Below, one piece after another: positions 1 to 4,993 of a stretch of DNA of 6,515 nt. The first letter of the stretch is position 1. Each line of letters begins with the position of its first letter. Where the stretch lies: positions 1 to 6,515 of the forward strand of contig CAMWVM010000098.1 in the NCBI GenBank assembly GCA_947177715.1, written 5' to 3'. The translations under genes were made by a program, and so were the position numbers. The stretch is from an uncultured Ruminococcus sp. Lineage in GTDB: Bacteria; Bacillota; Clostridia; Oscillospirales; Ruminococcaceae. Under the pieces are notes generated by a model. The model was not told the DNA's origin, searched no databases, and saw only the letters and a program-made list of their open reading frames with translations.

Positions 1-500
1 ATGCATGTACAGGGCTTGCCATGATTGCCGGAAGTATTATAACATCTATAATGCCTGAACCCAAAAGCAGAGTGCGTATTATTTTTAATACGCTGCTGTT
101 TTCCATGAGTACAGAAAATTTCCTGCTTGCATTCGGAAAAACACCTTTGATATGGTGTTTCGGTGCAGTTATGGGATGGCTCTGCATTCCGATAATGAAC
201 GCCAATATGGATGTTATTTTCAGATCAAAAATTCCTGTTGAAATGCAAGGCAGAATATATTCGGTAAGAAATGCTTTACAGTTTTTCACAATCCCGATAG
301 GAAATTTGCTTGGCGGAATACTTGTTGATAAGTTATTTGTTCCATATGCAAAATCTCTTTCCAATGAAAATATCCTCGTTAGTTTTTTTGGAAATGATAT
401 CGCATCAGGAGCCGCTATGCTTTACGCTGTAATTGCAATCATAGGTGTTTTCACCTGTTTAATATTCAGAAAAGATAAAAATATCTGGAATTTAGAATAG
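1..500 (+). CDS. MFS transporter, macrolide-efflux/secretion-effector type, C-terminal part (5' truncated by window edge)
   Basis: This is the end of a major facilitator superfamily permease, a membrane protein that exports small molecules by proton antiport. The frame is open from base 3 to the window edge, so the ATG at 21 is internal and about 166 residues are visible (a full protein is usually near 400-430). Counting from that internal Met, hydrophobic segments lie at about 22-38, 43-60, 85-105 and 130-149. Between them is the stretch IFRSKIPVEMQGRIYSVRNA, followed by GNLLGGILVDKLF. Family knowledge: this pattern is typical of the second half of MefA-like efflux proteins. The C-terminus is a short charged tail. 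The gene stops 10 bp before a strong terminator, so it is the last gene of its unit. The substrate cannot be deduced, and the link to drug efflux is inference from family resemblance. Confidence 0.8.
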   Translation, partial: ACTGLAMIAGSIITSIMPEPKSRVRIIFNTLLFSMSTENFLLAFGKTPLIWCFGAVMGWLCIPIMNANMDVIFRSKIPVEMQGRIYSVRNALQFFTIPIGNLLGGILVDKLFVPYAKSLSNENILVSFFGNDIASGAAMLYAVIAIIGVFTCLIFRKDKNIWNLE

Positions 501-509
501 TTTTATATC

Positions 510-556
510 TTTAATCAGGCACATAGCTAAAAAAGTTTTGTGCCTGATTAAATTTT
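510..556 (+). terminator. Rho-independent terminator of the MFS gene
   Basis: A perfect 14-bp inverted repeat (510-523 with 539-552, core TTAATCAGGCACA / TGTGCCTGATTAA) has a 15-nt loop. It is followed by TTTT, ACAA and then six T. It begins 10 bp after the MFS stop codon. The A/T base of the stem and the trailing T tracts fit an intrinsic terminator for rightward transcription. Confidence 0.85.
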
Positions 557-567
557 ACAATTTTTTG

Positions 568-596
568 TTGAATAAAAATTTTTAATATTGTACAAT
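568..596 (+). promoter_or_regulatory. Sigma-A-type promoter of the sirtuin gene, with a palindrome over the -10
   Basis: TTGAAT at 568-573 and TACAAT at 591-596 are separated by 17 bp. This is a good housekeeping promoter placed between the upstream terminator and the sirtuin start, and it implies a leader of only about 25 nt. The -10 lies inside a perfect 12-bp palindrome, TATTGTACAATA at 586-597, which could be an operator half-site pair or chance in AT-rich DNA. Confidence 0.65.
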
Positions 597-613
597 AAAA
601 TTAATGACAAAAT

Positions 614-619
614 GGAGAG
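614..619 (+). promoter_or_regulatory. Ribosome binding site that fixes the sirtuin start at 628
   Basis: GGAGAG lies 8 nt before the ATG at 628. The in-frame ATG at 604 is upstream of this site, has no Shine-Dalgarno sequence of its own, and would add eight residues (MTKWRAYN) ahead of the Rossmann core. The 628 start is therefore preferred. Confidence 0.8.
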
Positions 620-627
620 CCTATAAT

Positions 628-1338
628 ATGAATAATTTACAGTCAATAATAAACACAAGCAAAAGTATTGTTTTCTTTGGCGGTGCAGGCGTATCCACCG
701 AAAGCGGTATACCCGATTTCCGTTCAGTTGACGGACTGTATAACCAAAAGTACGACTACCCTCCTGAGGAAATTCTTAGCCATTCGTTTTTCACAAGCAG
801 CACCGAGGAGTTCTATAGATTCTATCGAGATAAAATGCTGTGCCTTGACGCCAAGCCAAACAAGGCACATATTAAACTGGTGGAATTAGAACAAAAAGGT
901 TTACTTAAAGCAATAGTTACACAAAATATTGACGGACTTCATCAGCTTGCAGGAAGCAAAAATGTCTATGAGCTTCATGGCTCTGTTCACAGGAACTATT
1001 GTATGAACTGCCATAAAAAGTTTGACGCTGAATTTATGCTGAATAGCAAGGACATTCCCAAATGTTCCTGCGGAGGGATTATAAAACCCGATGTGGTGCT
1101 ATATGAAGAGGGCCTTGACAATGCAATTATAAACTGTGCATTGTCAGCCATATCAAATTGTGACACACTTATAATTGCTGGCACTTCCCTTACCGTCTAT
1201 CCCGCCGCTGGTTTTATCAGATATTTCAGAGGTAAAAATCTTGTTTTAATAAACCGTGATAAAACTCCTATGGATTCTTCATGCGACCTTGTTATCCATG
1301 ATAAAGTGGGTGAGGTACTTGATCAAATTACTGTTTAA
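628..1338 (+). CDS. NAD-dependent protein deacylase, Sir2 family (sirtuin)
   Basis: This is a cytoplasmic enzyme that removes acyl groups from lysines while cleaving NAD+ to nicotinamide and O-acyl-ADP-ribose. From the 628 start it has 236 residues, normal for a bacterial sirtuin. Visible signatures are GGAGVSTESGIPDFRS (18-33, NAD binding), TQNIDGLH (98-105), catalytic His117 in ELHGSVH, the zinc ligands C125-x2-C128 and C146-x-C148, KPDVVLYEEGL (153-163), GTSLTVYPAA (185-194) and VLIN (206-209). The second zinc pair is a short CxC rather than CxxC. The Y-x-x-R pair that marks SIRT5/CobB-type desuccinylases is not kept: YRFY at 63-66 has Tyr where Arg is expected. Ordinary deacetylation is therefore more likely than desuccinylation; this is inference. 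The gene is monocistronic, with its own promoter and terminator, so no partner protein is suggested by context. Confidence 0.95.
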   Translation: MNNLQSIINTSKSIVFFGGAGVSTESGIPDFRSVDGLYNQKYDYPPEEILSHSFFTSSTEEFYRFYRDKMLCLDAKPNKAHIKLVELEQKGLLKAIVTQNIDGLHQLAGSKNVYELHGSVHRNYCMNCHKKFDAEFMLNSKDIPKCSCGGIIKPDVVLYEEGLDNAIINCALSAISNCDTLIIAGTSLTVYPAAGFIRYFRGKNLVLINRDKTPMDSSCDLVIHDKVGEVLDQITV

Positions 1339-1364
1339 CAATTTATTTATTATATAAATAAAAA

Positions 1365-1405
1365 ATCTGCACACTCCTGTTAAGGAATGTGCAGATCATT
1401 TTTTT
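1365..1405 (+). terminator. Intrinsic terminator after the sirtuin gene, probably bidirectional
   Basis: ATCTGCACA (1365-1373) pairs with TGTGCAGAT (1388-1396). Inside, TCCT (1375-1378) pairs with AGGA (1383-1386) around a GTTA loop, with one C/A mismatch between the two helices. A run of seven T (1399-1405) follows. The other flank is A-rich, so the minus-strand copy is also followed by T, and it could stop leftward transcripts arriving from the next intergenic region. Confidence 0.85.
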
Positions 1406-1443
1406 ATTCAACTATACTTCCATCTGTATCAATAATCACAATC

Positions 1444-1601
1444 AGCTATATGATAACAGTTTCTCTTAACCGACAGGAACTTGCAGACTATCTCTCTGTG
1501 GATAAAAGTTTAATGTCTGCTCGGCTTTGCAAATTAAGAAATATGGCTTATTGGATTTTAATAAAAATCATTTTATTCTTAAAAACAAAAAGGCGCAATA
1601 A
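1444..1601 (+). pseudogene. Remnant of a Crp/Fnr-family transcription regulator (C-terminal helix-turn-helix, frameshifted)
   Basis: The frame reads ITVSLNRQELADYLSVDKSL, then MSARLCKLRN up to 1542. This matches the C-terminal DNA-binding domain of clostridial Crp/Fnr regulators (family pattern: NRQELADYL-VDRSALS-EL-KMR-EGLI). The expected continuation then appears in the frame one base back: from 1545 it reads GLLDFNKNHFILKNKKAQ and stops at 1599-1601. One base seems to have been lost near 1543. The N-terminal cyclic-nucleotide-type domain (about 150 residues) and the dimerisation helix are absent; upstream sequence goes straight into the sirtuin terminator. The stub has no promoter or ribosome binding site of its own. 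It is a decayed gene, not a small protein. The family call rests on motif recall, but the frame switch restores the pattern so well that I am fairly sure. Confidence 0.75.
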
Positions 1602-1612
1602 ATGCACCTTTT
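1581..1612 (-). terminator. Intrinsic terminator facing left (end of the putative structured RNA)
   Basis: On the minus strand AAAAGGTGCA (1612-1603) pairs with TGCGCCTTTT (1597-1588) as a 10-bp helix with one G-U wobble and a 5-nt loop. It is followed by a T-rich tail in which a single G interrupts the T run (to 1581). On the plus strand the same position is a C/A mismatch and the tail is only TTTT, so the hairpin works better for leftward transcription. It overlaps the last codons of the Crp remnant and may originally have been that gene's shared terminator. Confidence 0.6.
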
Positions 1613-1957
1613 CGCCAGTAAATATGAAAGTGTGTTAAAAGATTAATAATTTCTTATGTAATATCCTACAAAAAAATAATCCTTTAAAAGAAAGATATCT
1701 TGGAATAATCCTAACAAATACTTTGCCTGTCGCCTAATGACAGCTTATAGGCACGAAATAAATCTCGTTAAGACAGGTCATTTTACAATTTGAGTTTCCA
1801 TCAAAAGATCCTGTACCGATGAGATCTTGTATCACGACATTATTTTTTGACGCTCCATCACAAACTAATGCAGATACTTGGGTAACTCGTTAAAAATTCA
1901 TATTTACTCATAAAACCTAAAAATAACAGAAAATTCTTATTATTTTTGTAGGTTTAT
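1582..1957 (-). ncRNA. Putative structured non-coding RNA of about 370 nt (unrecognised)
   Basis: This is the stretch between a perfect-consensus leftward promoter and a leftward terminator. No usable ORF lies in it; the best starts give peptides of 7-17 residues with poor ribosome binding sites. Folding by eye finds helices in 5' to 3' order on the minus strand. A 5' hairpin pairs 1955-1949 with 1919-1913 and extends inward. A long bulged hairpin pairs 1877-1873 with 1833-1829, then 1870-1866 with 1842-1838. An abutting hairpin pairs 1828-1823 with 1810-1805. A small one pairs 1804-1801 with 1793-1790. A compact three-way junction is closed by 1777-1772 with 1731-1726. A 10-bp palindrome AAGATATCTT sits at 1692-1701. 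I see no match to RNase P, tmRNA, SRP, 6S or a riboswitch class I can recall. That it is a stable RNA is inference from promoter, terminator and folding; a decayed mobile element is the main alternative. Confidence 0.5.
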
Positions 1958-1960
1958 CAT

Positions 1961-1989
1961 ATTATATCATAGCTGTTTTAATTTGTCAA
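1961..1989 (-). promoter_or_regulatory. Perfect-consensus sigma-A promoter facing left
   Basis: On the minus strand TTGACA (1989-1984) and TATAAT (1966-1961) are exactly 17 bp apart. TG at 1969-1968 makes an extended -10 (TGATATAAT). Transcription would begin near 1957-1954. The DNA upstream (1990-2046) is extremely AT-rich with 10-bp-phased tracts, as in an UP element. Such an ideal promoter is typical of stable-RNA genes, yet no protein gene follows it. Confidence 0.85.
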
Positions 1990-2016
1990 TAGTGTAATTT
2001 AAATCTTTTTTACTAT

Positions 2017-2046
2017 TTTATTAATATTTATTAAATTTTATTAATT
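2017..2046. repeat. Three tandem decamers TTTATTAANN, phased with the helix
   Basis: TTTATTAATA (2017-2026), TTTATTAAAT (2027-2036) and TTTATTAATT (2037-2046) repeat with a 10-bp period inside a stretch where line 1981-2040 is only 10% GC (6 of 60 by hand count). Phased A/T tracts at this spacing bend DNA. They lie 28-57 bp upstream of the -35 of the leftward promoter and could act as an upstream activating element. Confidence 0.55.
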
Positions 2047-2081
2047 TAGGCTCAGAAAATATAAAAAACAACTAAAATAAT

Positions 2082-2106
2082 AACCGCTGATATAATATCA
2101 GCGGTT
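2082..2106 (-). terminator. Terminator hairpin downstream of glgB
   Basis: AACCGCTGATA (2082-2092) and TATCAGCGGTT (2096-2106) form a perfect 11-bp stem with a 3-nt loop. On the minus strand the tail is ATTATTTTAG followed shortly by six T. It sits about 100 bp after the glgB stop and is the first good hairpin met by leftward transcripts, so it insulates glgB from the promoter at 1989-1961. The plus-strand tail (TTTTAATTT) is also passable. The 2107-2205 interval between it and glgB holds nothing I recognise. Confidence 0.65.
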
Positions 2107-2205
2107 TTAATTTGTTGAAAAAACACAAATTCTGTAATCTAACTAAATTTTTTAGCTGTCAATGATTAAAACTTAACAGTTTCAAAAAGGAGAATCGTCA
2201 CTTCA

Positions 2206-3990
2206 TCATACTTTCTTTTTAATAATCACCGAACTTAATGGCGCAAGCCTTAAATTCAAGCGATTTCCATAGGACACTAAATTCTCATTAACACAGTTTG
2301 ACCCACCATATATATCACGGTCAGAATTTAAAATTTCTTCAAATTCACCATGGTCCATTACATTTAAAGTGTAGTTCTGATTCATACCCGAAAAGTTAAA
2401 AACAATGTATATTTCATTTCCCTCAAAATCTGTACGGCAATAAGAATAAATACTCTGTCCATTGTTGTTTGCATCACACCACCTGAACGCATCACTGTTG
2501 TAATCATACTTGTATAAAGCCGGCTCGTTAAGATAAATATGATGCAGCTTTTTCAAATATTCGTGCAAACTGTCATGAGCAGGATATTCAAGCAAATTCC
2601 AGCCAAGTTCCTTGTCTTCACGCCACTCAATATATTCTCCCAGCTCATTGCCCATAAAATTCAGCTTTTTTCCAGGGTGTGTAAATTGAAAAGTATATAA
2701 TGCTTTAATCGTTGCCATTTTCTCATTCTGTGTTCCGAAAACCTTGTCAATCATCGTTCTTTTCCCATGAACAACTTCGTCATGAGAATATGGAAGAATA
2801 AAAAGGTCATTGTAAAAATAGCTCATGGAAAAAGTCATCTTGTTGTGATGATATTTACGTTCATATGCAGGCGTCTTTATGTAATTCAAGGTATCGTTCA
2901 TGAATCCCAAATCCCATTTGTAATCAAATCCAAGACCGCCGAATTCAACAGGAGCCGTAACTTTGCCGTAGTCTGTAGAATCCTCTGCAAAAAGCATAAC
3001 ATCAGGATGAGCCTTCTGTATTTCATAGTTAGTATTTTTTAAAAACCATATTCCTGAATCGTTTAAAGGATTCTCTTTTCTGCCATATTTATATATTAAA
3101 CATGCCACAGCATCATATCTTAATCCGTCAATGTGATATTTTTCAATCCAAAAATTTATAGACGACTTGATAAAGCTCAAAACATGAGGTTTGGAATAAT
3201 CAAATAAAGCAGTATTCCATTCTGAATATCTCTGATCCTCATAATCACTTTCAAAAAGAAAACCACCGTCATAAATATGAAGTGCATAAAAATCCCTTAC
3301 AAAGTGTACAGGCACAAAATCAAGTATAACCCCGATTCCATTTTTATGACAAGCCTCGATGAATTTCATAAGCCCCTCAGGTTCTCCATAACGTGAAGTC
3401 GCCGAATAATAACCCGAAACCTGATATCCCCATGATCCGTCAAAAGGATATTCCGTCAGCGGAAGCAGTTCAATATGAGTGTAACCCATGTCCTTTACAT
3501 ATGGAATAAGTAAATCTATCATCTCTTCATATGTATAAAACCTTTCGGTTTCCTCTTTACCCGGCTTGATTTTCCATGAACCAAAGTGAACCTCATATAT
3601 GTTCATTGGATTATTATAATTCTTGTCACGTCTTGATATCCACTCAGCGTCATCCCAATTATAACTTTCCATGTCATAAACAAAAGACGCAGTGTCAGGT
3701 CTTACCTCGCTGTAAAAAGCAAAAGGATCAGCCCTTGCATATTCCTCATCGTCAGCCGTAATAATGCTGTATTTGTACGGCACTGATATGTCATACCCTT
3801 TAATAAAGCATTCCCAAAAACCGTCTTCATCACGTTCCATATCATGATTTTTATAATTAAATAAAAGCGATACATTTTTTGCATTAGGCGCATAGGTTAC
3901 AAATTTAACACCATCATTAACAATATGAGCGCCTAATTCATCGTAAGCATTCATCGCTTTGCCTTGAAGAAATTCTTTTCTGATGTTCAT
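2206..3990 (-). CDS. glgB: 1,4-alpha-glucan (glycogen) branching enzyme, GH13 family
   Basis: The enzyme cuts alpha-1,4-glucan chains and re-attaches them through alpha-1,6 bonds during glycogen synthesis in the cytoplasm. An N-terminal CBM48/isoamylase-N domain (about 15-105) includes AYDELGAH and YAPNAKNVSLLF. The GH13 barrel starts near EVHFGSW (133-139) and carries DFVPVHF (224-230), GLRYDAV with nucleophile Asp293, AEDST with acid/base Glu336, and SHDEVVHGK with Asp404. The C-terminal beta domain contains ILNSDRDIYGGSN. At 594 residues it is shorter than E. coli GlgB because the extra N1 domain is absent, as in many Gram-positive forms. The start at 3990 keeps the conserved lead-in FLQGKAMNAYDELGAH; an inner ATG at residue 13 would cut it. 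No glgA, glgC, glgD or glgP lies in the window, so this copy stands alone, divergent from a TetR regulator. The catalytic set is complete. Confidence 0.96.
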   Translation of the reverse strand: MNIRKEFLQGKAMNAYDELGAHIVNDGVKFVTYAPNAKNVSLLFNYKNHDMERDEDGFWECFIKGYDISVPYKYSIITADDEEYARADPFAFYSEVRPDTASFVYDMESYNWDDAEWISRRDKNYNNPMNIYEVHFGSWKIKPGKEETERFYTYEEMIDLLIPYVKDMGYTHIELLPLTEYPFDGSWGYQVSGYYSATSRYGEPEGLMKFIEACHKNGIGVILDFVPVHFVRDFYALHIYDGGFLFESDYEDQRYSEWNTALFDYSKPHVLSFIKSSINFWIEKYHIDGLRYDAVACLIYKYGRKENPLNDSGIWFLKNTNYEIQKAHPDVMLFAEDSTDYGKVTAPVEFGGLGFDYKWDLGFMNDTLNYIKTPAYERKYHHNKMTFSMSYFYNDLFILPYSHDEVVHGKRTMIDKVFGTQNEKMATIKALYTFQFTHPGKKLNFMGNELGEYIEWREDKELGWNLLEYPAHDSLHEYLKKLHHIYLNEPALYKYDYNSDAFRWCDANNNGQSIYSYCRTDFEGNEIYIVFNFSGMNQNYTLNVMDHGEFEEILNSDRDIYGGSNCVNENLVSYGNRLNLRLAPLSSVIIKKKV

Positions 3991-4002
3991 AACTAAAATC
4001 AG

Positions 4003-4047
4003 GCTGAAAAGCCGTCCTCCTTCATTTTATCTTAAAGCTGAAAAGCC
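4003..4047. repeat. Pair of 11-bp direct repeats in the glgB leader
   Basis: GCTGAAAAGCC occurs at 4003-4013 and 4037-4047, 34 bp apart. Read on the glgB strand, each copy (GGCTTTTCAGC) is followed 11 or 12 nt later by an ATG: the mini-ORF ATG at 4025 and the glgB ATG at 3990. This looks like an imperfect duplication of the leader. The 4003 copy is part of a 12-nt hairpin. Confidence 0.6.
4015..4022 (-). promoter_or_regulatory. Displaced Shine-Dalgarno site of glgB
   Basis: The minus strand carries AAGGAGGA (4022-4015), a near-perfect ribosome binding site, but 24 nt rather than 6-9 nt before the glgB ATG. Between them is a small hairpin, GGCT-TTTC-AGCC (4013-4002), which would reduce the effective gap to about 12 nt. 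No ATG, GTG or TTG lies between the site and 3990. See the findings for the mini-ORF that overlaps it. Confidence 0.6.
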
Positions 4048-4075
4048 TTGAAATTTTCCGTAAATATGTTATACT
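4048..4075 (+). promoter_or_regulatory. Promoter of the TetR-family gene, with possible operator
   Basis: TTGAAA (4048-4053) and TATACT (4070-4075) are 16 bp apart. TG at 4067-4068 gives an extended -10, TGTTATACT. The leader to the ATG at 4142 would be about 60 nt. An inverted repeat TTATA-C-TATAA (4069-4079) overlaps the -10 and is a natural candidate for autoregulation by the TetR product. I found no convincing -35/-10 pair for glgB on the opposite strand of this gap. Confidence 0.55.
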
Positions 4076-4109
4076 ATAATTAAATATGTCAGCTTGTATA
4101 CTGTAATTA
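4061..4109. repeat. Direct repeats in the glgB/tetR divergent gap (candidate operators)
   Basis: TAAATATGT is present at 4061-4069 and 4081-4089, exactly 20 bp (two helical turns) apart. TATACTATAATTA (4070-4082) recurs as TATACTGTAATTA (4097-4109) with one change. An 8-bp palindrome GTAATTAC lies at 4103-4110. Repeats on one face of the helix across the promoter of a regulator gene suggest binding sites, although AT-rich DNA produces such matches easily. Confidence 0.4.
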
Positions 4110-4141
4110 CTTGTAAAATAAATTCATAAAAGAGGTGTCCT

Positions 4142-4702
4142 ATGTCCAGTTCTGCCATAACAAAAAAAGCCCTTGCCGATTCTTTTAAAAACCTATGCAT
4201 CCAAAAGCCTTTTGATAAAATATCCATATCCGATATAACAAACGACTGCGGACTAAACAGACAGTCATTTTATTATCATTTTCAAGATAAATTTGAACTT
4301 TTAAGCTGGGTTTATTATAACGAGCTTTTTAAGCACTATTCAAACGGAATTGGTTTTTCCAACTGGTCTGAAAGACTTGAAGGATTGCTGCAAACTATGG
4401 AACAAAACCGAAGCTTCTATACCTCAACACTAAAAAGCGGAGATAATACCTTTCAAAAATATCTTTTTTCCATAGTGCATCAACTGTTTACAAAATTCTT
4501 CGAATATATGGTAACACCCGATGCAGGAATCTATTCTACTCCAAGCTTTTTTGCCGATTTTTATGCCCATGGCTTTTGCGGTATAATAATTGACTGGGCG
4601 GTAAACGGTATGAGCGTGTCACCTCATAATTTAATGATTAAATTCAAAAACCTTGCCTTTGAAAACGGTTATATAAGCGAAGGCTTTAAAAAGACATTTT
4701 AA
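4142..4702 (+). CDS. TetR/AcrR-family transcriptional regulator, DhaS-like
   Basis: This is a 186-residue DNA-binding protein with an N-terminal TetR helix-turn-helix at about 6-52: ITKKALADSF, then KISISDITNDCGLNRQSFYYHF, with NRQSFYYHF (39-47) as the recognition helix. The C-terminal part is an all-helical dimer/ligand domain containing FYAHGFCGIIIDWAVNGMSVSP (about 139-160). That pattern is typical of the DhaS-like group (TetR_C_8-type) named after the activator of dihydroxyacetone kinase genes. No dha genes are present, so the group name says little about the ligand. AGAGGTG ends 4 nt before the ATG. The gene is divergent from glgB across 151 bp filled with repeats and convergent with the YfhO-family gene. 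Autoregulation is likely for the family, and control of glgB is only inferred from position. Confidence 0.9.
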   Translation: MSSSAITKKALADSFKNLCIQKPFDKISISDITNDCGLNRQSFYYHFQDKFELLSWVYYNELFKHYSNGIGFSNWSERLEGLLQTMEQNRSFYTSTLKSGDNTFQKYLFSIVHQLFTKFFEYMVTPDAGIYSTPSFFADFYAHGFCGIIIDWAVNGMSVSPHNLMIKFKNLAFENGYISEGFKKTF

Positions 4703-4791
4703 TCATTAATATTATAAAATAATTACTTCTTTTTGAGAATAGACAGTTTTAGTCACCTGTCAAAAATCACGACACCAATATATATTTGCAT

Positions 4792-4826
4792 AAAACAACG
4801 GCTGACGAATTGTCAGCCGTTGTTTT
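4792..4826. terminator. Bidirectional intrinsic terminator between the TetR and YfhO-family genes
   Basis: AAAACAACGGCTGAC (4792-4806) and GTCAGCCGTTGTTTT (4812-4826) form a perfect 15-bp stem with a GAATT loop. The A4/T4 base supplies a U tract in both directions. It is 90 bp after the TetR stop and is the most credible stop signal for both converging genes. The 4703-4791 stretch before it is AT-rich and holds nothing else I recognise. Confidence 0.85.
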
Positions 4827-4850
4827 GATATCTGATAAAATTTCAAATAA

Positions 4851-4989
4851 GGACTTGCCCGTTTTCAACGTGGCAAGGTCAGCTTCAGCTGACGTTTTTA
4901 GTGGGAGATTCTACTCCTACTAAAAACATAATGGCTCCCGTCACCACAGCTATCCGAAAGGATAGGTTGGAGGCTGGGGGCATCTTGCC
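4851..4989. other. GC-rich chain of stem-loops; possible IS200/IS605-type end or other structured RNA
   Basis: By hand count 4851-4990 is 51% GC, far above its surroundings. Four consecutive helices are visible. The first pairs 4854-4863 with 4867-4877 (CTTGCCCGTT / AACG-T-GGCAAG). The second is GTCAGC-TTCA-GCTGAC (4878-4893). The third pairs 4894-4907 with 4914-4927 (14 bp, one G-U on the plus strand). The fourth is CTATCC-GAAA-GGATAG (4950-4965) with a GNRA tetraloop, enclosed by GCTCCC (4934-4939) pairing with GGGGGC (4976-4981). A second CTTGCC at 4984-4989 can also pair with GGCAAG (4872-4877) and close the whole domain. The element ends 4 bp from the stop of the YfhO-family gene. Consecutive hairpins and foreign composition resemble the non-coding end (omega RNA region) of TnpB-carrying IS605-family elements, but no transposase is present, so the identity is inference. 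Confidence 0.45.
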
Positions 4990-4993
4990 TGAG

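Noticed and set aside
604..627. Upstream ATG as the sirtuin start
   Set aside because: The ribosome binding site GGAGAG lies between it and the ATG at 628, and the added residues are not part of the sirtuin fold.
1387..1638. An 83-codon plus-strand frame beginning inside the sirtuin terminator
   Set aside because: Its ATG lies in the terminator hairpin and has no ribosome binding site. Only codons 20-52 look like protein (Crp/Fnr), and the family pattern continues in another frame, so it is a pseudogene read through its frameshift.
1675..1712. Direct repeat AATAATCCT (1675-1683 and 1704-1712) as a CRISPR-like or insertion-site repeat
   Set aside because: There are only two copies of 9 bp in AT-rich DNA, no further units, and no cas gene or transposase nearby.
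1734..1893. Open frames on both strands (51 codons on minus, 43 on plus) in the putative RNA
   Set aside because: Neither has a start codon with a ribosome site near its beginning, and neither translation resembles a family I know. The helices and leftward promoter explain the region better.
3952..3990. Start of glgB at the inner ATG (residue 13)
   Set aside because: The residues before it (FLQGKAM ahead of AYDELGAH) match the usual lead-in of branching enzymes, so the outer ATG is kept despite its poorly spaced ribosome site.
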